This document shows, piece after piece, positions 15,168 through 22,834 of a stretch of 26,217 nucleotides of DNA (its first letter is position 1; each line of letters opens with the position of its first letter). The position numbers and the translations under genes are program-made. A model generated the notes under the pieces. The model was not told the DNA's origin and did not search any database. It worked only from the letters and a program-made list of their open reading frames with translations. Location of the stretch: assembly GCA_937951935.1 (NCBI GenBank), contig CALGAM010000197.1:1-26217 (forward strand). Reading direction: 5' to 3'. Source of the DNA: an uncultured Micromonospora sp. (GTDB lineage: Bacteria; Actinomycetota; Actinomycetes; Mycobacteriales; Micromonosporaceae).

Positions 15168-16760
15168 GTGACAACCCTTCTCGTACGCACCAAGCGCCGC
15201 CTCGGCCGGATACCACGCGCCGTACTGGCGGCCGTCCTGGCCGGGCTGGCCGTGCTCTCCGCCGTCGCCGCCACCATCAGCTGGGGCGTCGCCTCAGCCC
15301 GCGACGACACGGTGGTCGGCGCCCCGGTATCCGAAAAGCAGATGACCGCCATCGTGGCCGCCGCCCGCTCCTGCCCGGTGCTGACCCCGGCGCGAATCGC
15401 CGGCCAGCTGATGGCCGAGTCGGGCCTGAACAACAAGGCGCGGGAAACCGCTTCGGGCGGGCAGGGCATCGCCGGCCTGGACGACGACGACTGGAAGAGG
15501 TGGAAGCCGTGGCCGGACGCCCAGCGCGCGGACAGCTCGGCGAACATCCTGGCCCTCGCCCACCAGATGTGTGACCTCAGCGGACAGCTCCGCCTGGCCG
15601 GGGTCGTCGACGACCAGTGGCGGCTGGCGGTCGCGGCCTTTCACGTCGGCCTCTCCCCGGTTGTCGAGACCAGGGGCGTGCCCGCCGACGCCGTCGAGTA
15701 CGTTGACCTGGTCAGTGGCTACGCCGGCTACTACGAGCGGTTGCGGCAGTTCGGCGGACCCGGCACCCCCGCCCCGACCGCCTCACCCGCCGACGGCTCG
15801 AAGAACATTCCCGCGCAGTACGTTCCCCTCGTCGTCGAGGCCGGATCCGTCTGCGAACAGGTGACCCCGCCGATGGTCGCCGCCCAGCTGATGGCACTGT
15901 CCGGATTCGATCCGAACATGCTCGGTCCGACCGGGCAGCGCGGCATCGCACAGTTCCTTCCCGAGTTGTGGCAGGCGTACGGCCCGGAGGGAGGTTCGGC
16001 GTGGGATCCCACCGTGGCGATCCCGACCGTCGGGCACGCGATGTGCGGCATGATCGAGGAGCTGTCCAAGCTGGACGGTGACCCGTACCTGCTGGCGCTC
16101 GCCGCCTACCGCAACGGCCCGACCGCGCTACGGGAGACCGGCGGCACCTTCGACCAGGAGACCCAGACGTTCCTGCGGGAGGTCAAGGCCCTGACCGACC
16201 TGTACGCGCTCGACAGCCGGCTGCGCAGGCCCGAGGTGACCACACCACCCGCGACGCCGTCGACGACGCCGTCGACCAGTGAGGTGGAGACGGACCCCAG
16301 CCCGAGCACGACGACCGCCCCGCCGCCACCACCCCCGGTCACGACCGCCCCGACACCCGCCAAGCCGAAGGCGCCCGCGCGCCCCGCCGGCGCCAAGCAG
16401 ATCTTCCACCCGATGACCGGGCTGTGTGTCAGCTCCGGCACCGGGGGTGACGGCACCCGGCTGACGCTGAAGCGCTGCGCCGAGGAGCCGGCACAGTGGT
16501 GGGAGTTCCACAAGGACGGGACGATCCGCTCCCGCAACCTGTGCATGGACATCGCCTGGGGTGCCTCCGCGGACGGCACCGCCGTCCAGGCGGCCATCTG
16601 CAGCGGCAACCCGGCCCAGGACTGGAAGGTCAACGACAGGGGCGGCATCATCAGCCTGCTCAACGGCAAGGCTCTGGACGTGGACATGGACTCCCCGGAC
16701 AAGCCGCTCAACATCTCCGGCTACGTGGCCAACTCGGAGCAGTACTGGCGGCTGCGCTGA
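15168..16760 (+). CDS. Exported double transglycosylase-like protein with C-terminal ricin-type lectin
   Basis: This is a 530-residue protein. A signal anchor at about 15-43 precedes two related lysozyme-fold modules. The first (about 62-195) keeps a Glu in the catalytic position (LMAESGLNN, Glu 84). In the second (about 225-350) the matching residue is Leu (LMALSGFDPN), although GIAQFLPELW and AAYRNGP are well kept. A Thr/Pro/Ser linker (357-395) leads to a ricin B-type beta-trefoil (about 397-530) with CVSSGTGGDGTRLTLKRC, QWWEF, CMDIAWG and QDW. The likely role is peptidoglycan binding or cutting plus carbohydrate binding at the surface. GTG 15168 is chosen for AAGGGA 7 bases upstream; GTG 15141 is the alternative. 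The gene is preceded by one of the shared promoter-like sites and followed by a strong hairpin. Confidence 0.87.
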   Translation: MTTLLVRTKRRLGRIPRAVLAAVLAGLAVLSAVAATISWGVASARDDTVVGAPVSEKQMTAIVAAARSCPVLTPARIAGQLMAESGLNNKARETASGGQGIAGLDDDDWKRWKPWPDAQRADSSANILALAHQMCDLSGQLRLAGVVDDQWRLAVAAFHVGLSPVVETRGVPADAVEYVDLVSGYAGYYERLRQFGGPGTPAPTASPADGSKNIPAQYVPLVVEAGSVCEQVTPPMVAAQLMALSGFDPNMLGPTGQRGIAQFLPELWQAYGPEGGSAWDPTVAIPTVGHAMCGMIEELSKLDGDPYLLALAAYRNGPTALRETGGTFDQETQTFLREVKALTDLYALDSRLRRPEVTTPPATPSTTPSTSEVETDPSPSTTTAPPPPPPVTTAPTPAKPKAPARPAGAKQIFHPMTGLCVSSGTGGDGTRLTLKRCAEEPAQWWEFHKDGTIRSRNLCMDIAWGASADGTAVQAAICSGNPAQDWKVNDRGGIISLLNGKALDVDMDSPDKPLNISGYVANSEQYWRLR

Positions 16761-16783
16761 CCAGACGGTCGTGGCCAGACGGA

Positions 16784-16818
16784 AACCGGGGTACGGGCTC
16801 AACGCCCGTACCCCGGTT
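16784..16818. terminator. Strong bidirectional terminator hairpin
   Basis: A perfect 15-bp stem (16784-16798 with 16804-16818, arm AACCGGGGTACGGGC) and a 5-base loop lie between two convergent genes, 23 bases after the first stop and 31 bases beyond the other. A second smaller inverted repeat (TGCGGC/GCCGCA, 16825-16845) follows. Confidence 0.8.
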
Positions 16819-16849
16819 CTCGTGTGCGGCGACGAAACCGCCGCACCGG

Positions 16850-18358
16850 CTAGGCGAAGGCGCGCCGGCGGCGCAGCCACAGCGTCACGGAGGCGGCGGC
16901 GCCGACGGCGGCGATGCAGATCAGGACGATGGCGGTCACCGCGCCGCCGCCACCCTCCTCCCCCGCCGCGGCCGCGGTCGGCTGCTCGCCCTCGAGCGTA
17001 CGGACGACCGACGCCGCCGGGTTGATCATGCCCGAGCCGTACCTCTCCTCGGAGGCGCCGTCGCCCAGTGAGTCGGCCGTGCTCCGGATCCGCTGCTTGA
17101 CCTGGGTCGCGTTCAGCTCCGGGTAGGCCGCCCGGACGAGCGCCGCCTGGCCGGCCACGAAGGCCACGGCGAACTGCGTACCCGTGTAGCTCAGCGCACC
17201 GGCGTTCCCCGGCCCGATGCCCGTCACGTCCGCACCGGGCGCCACCACCTCCACCGCACCCGGCTGGTACGCATCGATGAGCTGGTTGTCGGCACCGACC
17301 CCACCGACCAGCAGCAGCACCCCGGTGGCGGACGACTCGCTGGGCGACGGAGGTGTGACCGGTTTGGTCGGCGCCCCCGCCACCACGAGCACGTCGTGGT
17401 TGAGCGCGGTGGTCAGCGAGGCGGCCACCGCCGGTGCGCTCAGGTCGACGTACGCGCCGAGGGCCACCACCGAGGCACCCGCGCTCACCGCGACCTCGAT
17501 GGCGTTCGCCGCGTCGGCGGGCCGGCCGTTGCCCGAGGTGCCCACCATGCGGACGGGCAGGATGGTGGCGTCGGGCGCGATACCGAGCGGCGTCCGGTCG
17601 GTACTCGCGTTGGCGGCGATGATGCTCGCCATCGCGGTGCCGGTACCCAGGCAGTCGGTGTCGCCGCGCCCGTTTCCGACGGTGACGTCGGCGCCGACCG
17701 CGATCCGGCCGCTGAGCTGTTCGAGCCTGCCGTCCACACCGGAGTCGACGACCGCCACCATCACGCCGTTGCCCCGGCTGACGTCCCAGGCGCCCTCCGC
17801 GGCCATCCGCAGCTGGGCCCAGTCCGAGCGGCTGCTGGACGCGGAGACCGCGGTGCACCGCGACGCCTGGTCGTTGCCCGCGCCCGCGGACGAGGACGGG
17901 CTGGCGGTGGGGGTCGGGGTCGGGGTGCGGGTCGGGCTACCGGACGGCCTGGCGGAGCCGCGGCTCCCGGAGGGTGTGGTGGTCGGCTTCGGGCCGCGGG
18001 GAATCTGCCCGTACTTCACGCCCTCACCGACCGCGTCCCAGGGCAGCACCAGATACCAGCCGGGGTTGAGCCGGGCCGGGTCGGTCAGGCTCTTTCCGTC
18101 CGGCTGGACCCGACCGGCGTTCAGGTTGTAGATCTCCGCGGCGCGCTCGGCGCTGCCGAGGAACCGGGTCGCGATCTCGGTGAGATTCTCCGGCTGGCCC
18201 TGGTACGACTCGGCGACGACGTAGTACTTGACGTACGCCTGAGGGTCCGGCGACGGTGCCTTCTGCGCCGCCGACGGGCCGGCCGTCACCACCGCCAGGC
18301 AACAGGCAACCACCACGCCCGCGAGTAGGCGTCCAAGTTTCGGGCGCTTCGTCAGCAC
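16850..18358 (-). CDS. LysM-like plus mycosin/subtilisin-like pseudoprotease, membrane anchored
   Basis: This is a 502-residue protein. A signal peptide (about 1-32) is followed by a LysM-like module (43-107: YYVVAESYQGQPENLTEIA, EIYNLN, LNPGWYLVLP), a Pro/Ser/Thr linker, and a subtilase (S8) domain (about 175-455). It ends with a membrane segment (472-493) and a basic tail: the topology of mycosins of type VII secretion. The Asp motif is kept (VAVVDSGVD, Asp 205). The His motif reads CLGTGT where HGT is expected (Thr 239), and the Ser motif reads GTQFAVAF where GTSFA is expected (Gln 395). The AAGN oxyanion motif is also missing (VAGAPT). It should therefore be inactive and act as a binding or structural part. 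GTG 18358 is chosen for AAGGAGG 7 bases upstream, not GTG 18382. A weak TGAAC box lies at 18439-18435. Confidence 0.92.
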   Translation of the reverse strand: MLTKRPKLGRLLAGVVVACCLAVVTAGPSAAQKAPSPDPQAYVKYYVVAESYQGQPENLTEIATRFLGSAERAAEIYNLNAGRVQPDGKSLTDPARLNPGWYLVLPWDAVGEGVKYGQIPRGPKPTTTPSGSRGSARPSGSPTRTPTPTPTASPSSSAGAGNDQASRCTAVSASSSRSDWAQLRMAAEGAWDVSRGNGVMVAVVDSGVDGRLEQLSGRIAVGADVTVGNGRGDTDCLGTGTAMASIIAANASTDRTPLGIAPDATILPVRMVGTSGNGRPADAANAIEVAVSAGASVVALGAYVDLSAPAVAASLTTALNHDVLVVAGAPTKPVTPPSPSESSATGVLLLVGGVGADNQLIDAYQPGAVEVVAPGADVTGIGPGNAGALSYTGTQFAVAFVAGQAALVRAAYPELNATQVKQRIRSTADSLGDGASEERYGSGMINPAASVVRTLEGEQPTAAAAGEEGGGGAVTAIVLICIAAVGAAASVTLWLRRRRAFA

Positions 18359-18658
18359 TGATGCTTCCTCCTTCAGAGGCACGCAACCGGTCGGACCCGG
18401 CCGTCATCCTCTACAGCGGATCAGATCGCGAATCGTTCAACTCAGACCGGAATAGCCGATCGACCGGGCTGAACCAGCGACCGATGATCTTCGTCGTTGA
18501 CGGCGTGGGGTTCACGAGAGCAGGTGAGGTGGTGGATTGCCAACTGCCGCGGCCAAAGGCTGCACGCTGCACCATATACGCCGTGTCCGCCCTCTGGTCT
18601 CGCACCCGGACAATGCTTGATGGTGAGCGTCGAGCCGAGCGGACGGTGGTGAGAGCGC
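18359..18658. other. Divergent promoter region of the pseudoprotease and the large linker protein
   Basis: It holds two TGAAC boxes facing apart: 18439-18435 (minus) and 18470-18474 (plus). The plus-strand box has the full TGAAC-N17-CGTC pattern. The minus-strand one is followed by TGTAGAGG after 19 bases, similar to the operon promoter but with imperfect spacing. The remaining bases show no gene or repeat; the rightward leader would be about 155 bases. Confidence 0.5.
18470..18495 (+). promoter_or_regulatory. ECF-type promoter candidate for the 828-residue protein
   Basis: TGAAC (18470-18474), 17 bases, CGTC (18492-18495). The pattern and spacing are the same as upstream of the genes starting at 15168 and 24058. 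Confidence 0.6.
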
Positions 18659-21145
18659 ATGCACGCCATACGCACGACGATAGACGCGGACACCGAGCGC
18701 CTGACGCCCACGCGCCGGTTTGATCCCCGGCGGCACCGACGGATCACCGGTCTGTTCGACCTCTGGTTGCAGCCGGGGGCGCGCGGTGGACTGGTACTTC
18801 CGTCAAGACCCGACCGGCCGCTCGACGCGCGGGCGATCGCCGACCTGGTCCAGCGCTCCGGCGAGGCCGGCAACGACGTACGGATCCTGACCAGCGACGG
18901 TGAGCGGCACTCCGAGCTGTTGAGCGAGGTCGCCGGGCTGCTCGCGCACGACGTCCTGGTGAGTCCGGACGGTGCCGAGGTACGGCACCGCGACCGGATC
19001 GGCGGCAACGGGCCGCTACACGCGGTACCGGTGGACCGGGCAACCCGTCGGGTGCGCGACTGGATCGTCATCCAGCCGCCCGAGCTGGCCACCCCGCTGC
19101 CCGGCTGGTTCACCGTGGACCACGGTCTGGTCCGGCCCCGCAAGGGCGTGGTCGGTCTGCCGCTGCGGGGAGGGATGGTGCTCGCCACCCGGGCCGACTT
19201 CGTCGCCCGACGGGCCACCGCACACCGGCTCGCCACGGCCTCGGACGGTCTGGTGACCGTCGCGGTCACGGCACGGGCCGGTGGGTTCCTCGTCGGCGAC
19301 TACGGCGGCACGCAGCGGGTGTACAGCGGCGGCGAACTCGCCGCCCTGCTGGGCGACCTTCCGTTGTACGGCAGTGACCTGCGACTCTGGCTGACCTGGC
19401 CGTCCGATCCGGACGAGCAGCATCGCCTGGCGGAACAGGCACGGGAGCTGGCCGAGACCACCGGCGCCACGGTCTGGACGCCGCCGCCGGGCGGTAGCGC
19501 GGAGCTGATCGACGGCCGGCAGAACCTGCGTGCGCTCGACCACGCGGGCAACGTCGCCCGGTGGCAGGCCCACCGGCCCCGGTGGGCTGCCGGCGCGCCG
19601 ACCCTGCGCGCGACACCGGACGGCCTGCTGGTGCCGGTGTCGGCCCGCGAACTCGTGATCGTGCGCACCGTGCCGCCGCCGCAGGCCGACCCACCGAGGG
19701 CAGACGGTTCGTCGGAGGCGGACGGGCCCGGGGGGCGCGAGGTGCCGGCCGGTGGTGTCCCGGCGAGGCCGGCCCCGGCCTCGACACCGGTGCCGGCGAA
19801 CTCCGGTACGCCCACCGCGGAGACGCCGGCGGAACCGCAGCGACCCGCGGCGAGAACCCGGGAGGAGCCGACACCGGCCACAGGGGAGGAGACGGCGGAA
19901 CCGGCCCCACCCACGGCGGAGACCCCGACCGAGCCGCAGCCGGCCACGGAGAAGACGCCGAGCGAGCCGCAGCCGCCCGCGGAGGAGACGCCGACCAGGC
20001 CGCAGTCGTCCGCGGAGGAGACGCCGGCGGCACCACAGGCGGCCACGCCGCAGCCACCGGCGGAGAAGGCGCCGGCCGCGAAGGAGGCCGCGGCGGAGCC
20101 TGCGCCGGCAGCGGAGGAGACACCGCAGGAGCCGCGGTCCCCCGCGGCGGAGACACCGGCTGCACCGGTCACAAAGGACACCACGGCAGACCCGGCCCCG
20201 GCCACGAAGGAGACCGCGGCGGCACCGGCACCGACCGCGGCAGCGGTGTCCCCGGCGGCCGGCGACGTCCCGACGACTCCCCTCCCCCGGCCCGCACTGG
20301 TTCCCGACGACCGCCGGGCGGAGACGTACGGCCCGGCGTGGCTGCCCCCGGGGCAGCAGGTCAACGCCGAGCAGTTCGAGGCGTTCGTCGTCTCACCGTC
20401 GGACACCCGGTGGGCGGCGCGCGGAATGCCGACGGCTGAACTCTTCCTGCTCGCGTTTCTGGATCCCCGGTCGGTGCCGGAGGGCAGCCGGCTGTTGCGG
20501 GTCCGGGTGGGGCCGGGCGGTGCGATCCCGATGACGGCGCTGCGCGCACACGTGCCCGCGCGCCTGCAGCACCTGCGTGGGCTCCGCGAGGTGTACCTGC
20601 TTCCGGCGGGCCGGCTCGATCGGACCGTACCGGTGGACGTCTTCGAGCGGGACCACACCGGCCAGCTGCTGCCGGCGGGCCGATGCGACGGCGAGCCGTT
20701 GCGGATCCACTGCTCCTCCCCCGCCCGGTCGATCGCCGGTCTTCCCCACGATGTGTGCCGCTGGCCCAGGTCGGGCACACGTCGCGCGTACGCGCTCCTG
20801 CCGGCGGAACACGTCCGGCTGCCGCGCAACTGGCTGCGGCTCTACCGCCGCCAGCCGCCGGTCCGGCCCAACCGGCTGCTGCTGGAACTACAGGTGCCCC
20901 GCGACCGCGCGATCGACGTCCTGTCCACGGCCGACGTGCTCGCCCCGCTCACCCACGTCCGTACCCGGGCGGAACAGTTGCGCGCCGCGCAGGTGGAGCT
21001 GATCCTGGGCAGCCGGTCCTACGGACGGGTGCGGGTCCGTCGCGCCTACCGCGCCGAGGGGGACGCCTGGCGGCGCATACGCGGGCTGCACAAGGGGTTG
21101 CTCTCCACCGTCGTGCCGCAGCTTCACCTCGTCGAGCCCAGCTGA
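18659..21145 (+). CDS. Large cytosolic two-domain protein with PETPxEPQ repeat linker; unknown
   Basis: This 828-residue protein has no signal peptide or membrane segment, and I do not recognise a named family. Residues 30-335 are alpha/beta. Two stretches look like copies of one unit: 55-105 (DARAIADLVQRSGEAGNDVR, LLAHDVLVSPDG) and 224-276 (GGELAALLGDLPLYGSDLR, ELAETTGATVWTPP). They faintly recall the LA-LG-VxAP pattern in giant actinobacterial surface proteins. Residues 340-545 are a low-complexity linker of EETPxEPQPxA-type repeats. Residues 550-828 form a second folded, Arg-rich domain (FEAFVVSPSDTRWAARGMPT, LRLYRRQPPVRPNRLLLELQ). The ATG at 18659 has only a weak site (GGTGAG). Its stop overlaps the convergent LysM gene by 22 bases. 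Membership of the sigma regulon suggests a cytosolic partner of the surface proteins. Confidence 0.8.
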   Translation: MHAIRTTIDADTERLTPTRRFDPRRHRRITGLFDLWLQPGARGGLVLPSRPDRPLDARAIADLVQRSGEAGNDVRILTSDGERHSELLSEVAGLLAHDVLVSPDGAEVRHRDRIGGNGPLHAVPVDRATRRVRDWIVIQPPELATPLPGWFTVDHGLVRPRKGVVGLPLRGGMVLATRADFVARRATAHRLATASDGLVTVAVTARAGGFLVGDYGGTQRVYSGGELAALLGDLPLYGSDLRLWLTWPSDPDEQHRLAEQARELAETTGATVWTPPPGGSAELIDGRQNLRALDHAGNVARWQAHRPRWAAGAPTLRATPDGLLVPVSARELVIVRTVPPPQADPPRADGSSEADGPGGREVPAGGVPARPAPASTPVPANSGTPTAETPAEPQRPAARTREEPTPATGEETAEPAPPTAETPTEPQPATEKTPSEPQPPAEETPTRPQSSAEETPAAPQAATPQPPAEKAPAAKEAAAEPAPAAEETPQEPRSPAAETPAAPVTKDTTADPAPATKETAAAPAPTAAAVSPAAGDVPTTPLPRPALVPDDRRAETYGPAWLPPGQQVNAEQFEAFVVSPSDTRWAARGMPTAELFLLAFLDPRSVPEGSRLLRVRVGPGGAIPMTALRAHVPARLQHLRGLREVYLLPAGRLDRTVPVDVFERDHTGQLLPAGRCDGEPLRIHCSSPARSIAGLPHDVCRWPRSGTRRAYALLPAEHVRLPRNWLRLYRRQPPVRPNRLLLELQVPRDRAIDVLSTADVLAPLTHVRTRAEQLRAAQVELILGSRSYGRVRVRRAYRAEGDAWRRIRGLHKGLLSTVVPQLHLVEPS
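19676..20294 (+). repeat. Degenerate tandem repeats encoding a Pro/Glu/Thr/Ala linker
   Basis: About 620 bases made of imperfect units that encode variants of AEETPxEPQPP. The units vary in length and sequence, as expected of a flexible spacer evolving by slippage. It separates the two folded halves of the 828-residue protein. Confidence 0.8.
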
Positions 21146-22695
21146 GCCGACCACCGGCCGTGCGGCACCGGGCCGATCACCATCGGCACGCAGCGACCGC
21201 TGGTGGCGGCGACCAGCTCACGCAGGTCGGCTCCCGCGCCCTCCGGCAGGCCCGCGGTGATGACGACGAACGGGTCCGGAAGCTCGTCACCGGGTTCCGG
21301 AAGCCCGGTCAGGCTCCGGCAGCCCGGGACCGACTCGTCACCGAGCGTGTCGCCGACGACACCGACCTCGATCCCGCTTCCGCGCAACTGCCGCGCGTAC
21401 CGCGCCGCCAGCCGACGGCAGTCCTCCATTGCGCCGACCAGGGTGAAGACGTCGGGGGTCCGGCTGAGGTCCACGTGGAGCCGCCACGGTCCCTCGCGTC
21501 CCAGCACCAGCGGCACGGCCGCCGCGGGTGCCGGCTCGTCGTCGCCGAGCCAGGCGTACGCGGGTGTCGCCGGACCGGTCGTGACGCCGGCCAGGCGTAC
21601 CAGGACCGGGCCGACCTCGGTCAGGACGTTGACCCGGACGTACGGCACGTCTCCGTCGAGTGGCAGCGCCGGCCGGCGGCGCCCTGCGGTGTCGGTGCGC
21701 CCGCCGCCGTCCGTTGCGCCGGGCGGCTCCGGCGCCGCCGGCCCGGGCGGCTCGGGTGACCGGTCGGTGCCGACCGGGGATGGCAGCCCGGGCGACGACT
21801 CGGGCGGCGTGTCGACCGGCGGTTCCGGCTTGGGCGGAGTCGGTGCCGCCGGGCCGGACGGTGGGGTGACCGGAGCCCCGGCCGGCGAAGGCCCTGGCGG
21901 AGGCGGCTGCGACGTGTCCTCGGCGAGCGCGGCGAGTTCCGCCGGGGTCGGGGTGTGGTGCCGCTCCGGTGGCCAGGGGCCGTCATCGAGGGTCACCGCG
22001 CGCGTCCCGTACCCCCGCTGGCGCAGCACCAGCAACGCGACCACCGCGAACACCACGGCGAGCACCCCCGCACCGATCCGGACCAGGCCGGGGCCGAACG
22101 GGCCTGACCCGGACCGCGCGGAGCCCGGCGGCACATTGACGGCGACCGTGGCCGGCCCGGCCGCCGGGCCCGAGGTCGCCGTGTCCGTCGCCGGGCGCGT
22201 GGCGGTGGCCGGCGACGACGCCGTCCTGCTCGGAGTCGGTGCCACCGTGCTCGGCGACGGTCGGGTGGGCTGCGGGCCGAATGTCGGGAGTGGGCCGGTA
22301 CGCACTTCCGGTCCCTTGGCGTCCCGGGGCAGCACGAGGATCCAGCCGGGCGCCAGCTCGACGCCGTCTGTGAAGGTGCCACCGTCGGGCTGTTTCCGGC
22401 CCCGGTTGAGCTCGATGATCTCCCGGAACCGGTTGCCGTTGCCGAGGGTGCGCAGGGCGATGCTGTACAGGTACTCCCGCTGACCGTTGACGGGCGGCCC
22501 GACGATGTAGTACTTCCCGGTCTCACCGGGCGCCAGGGCGGCGGCCGGCAACGCCGGGGTGAACGGTACGAGCGCGATCGCCAGCCAGAACGGCGCGATC
22601 CACCACAGCGCCGCCCGCCGACCGACCGCCCGCCGCGACCGCGGCCGATCCACCGTTCCCGGCATCGCTGCCCGGCCCCGACAACCTGCGTCCAT
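21124..22695 (-). CDS. LysM-like single-pass protein with cytosolic C-terminal domain
   Basis: This is a 523-residue protein. A signal-like hydrophobic segment (29-55) precedes a LysM-like module (60-137: KYYIVGPPVNGQREYLYSIA, EIIELNRGR, LAPGWILVLPRDAKG). This closely parallels the module in the pseudoprotease at 16850-18358, including the RxxPDGxxxTD insert. A Pro/Thr/Ser linker, a membrane segment (203-225) and a long Pro-rich cytosolic stretch (240-345) lead to a C-terminal alpha/beta domain (350-523: RLHVDLSRTPDVFTLVGAM, GVVGDTLG, FVVITAGLP, CVPMVIGPVPHGRWS). This C-terminal part recalls the region between LysM and the activator domain in Streptomyces LysM/SARP proteins, but no DNA-binding domain follows. 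It could link wall sensing to the cytosol. The ATG at 22695 is chosen because GGGAGG lies 6 bases upstream; ATG 22701 overlaps that site. Confidence 0.85.
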   Translation of the reverse strand: MDAGCRGRAAMPGTVDRPRSRRAVGRRAALWWIAPFWLAIALVPFTPALPAAALAPGETGKYYIVGPPVNGQREYLYSIALRTLGNGNRFREIIELNRGRKQPDGGTFTDGVELAPGWILVLPRDAKGPEVRTGPLPTFGPQPTRPSPSTVAPTPSRTASSPATATRPATDTATSGPAAGPATVAVNVPPGSARSGSGPFGPGLVRIGAGVLAVVFAVVALLVLRQRGYGTRAVTLDDGPWPPERHHTPTPAELAALAEDTSQPPPPGPSPAGAPVTPPSGPAAPTPPKPEPPVDTPPESSPGLPSPVGTDRSPEPPGPAAPEPPGATDGGGRTDTAGRRRPALPLDGDVPYVRVNVLTEVGPVLVRLAGVTTGPATPAYAWLGDDEPAPAAAVPLVLGREGPWRLHVDLSRTPDVFTLVGAMEDCRRLAARYARQLRGSGIEVGVVGDTLGDESVPGCRSLTGLPEPGDELPDPFVVITAGLPEGAGADLRELVAATSGRCVPMVIGPVPHGRWSAQLGSTR

Positions 22696-22798
22696 CCGCA
22701 TCCTCCCATCTCGGCCCGTTCCCACGACCACGGCGCAAGAGATGCGCGGGGGCCATCTCTCGCCACGAGCGCGGGTGTTCCCCAACGGCCGGCGGCCG

Positions 22799-22822
22799 CC
22801 GCCCGTGCCAGGGCACGGGCGG
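22799..22822 (-). terminator. Terminator hairpin after the thaumatin-like/ricin gene
   Basis: A near-perfect palindrome (arms CCGCCCGTGCC, 22799-22809, and its complement 22812-22822) lies 12 bases downstream of the stop at 22835, between that gene and the LysM-like gene. No clear promoter for the latter was found, so some readthrough may occur. Confidence 0.65.
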
Positions 22823-22834
22823 TCCTCGGGGGCC

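Noticed and set aside
16850..18358. Active mycosin protease
   Set aside because: Catalytic His and Ser are replaced by Thr and Gln, and the oxyanion Asn motif is missing.
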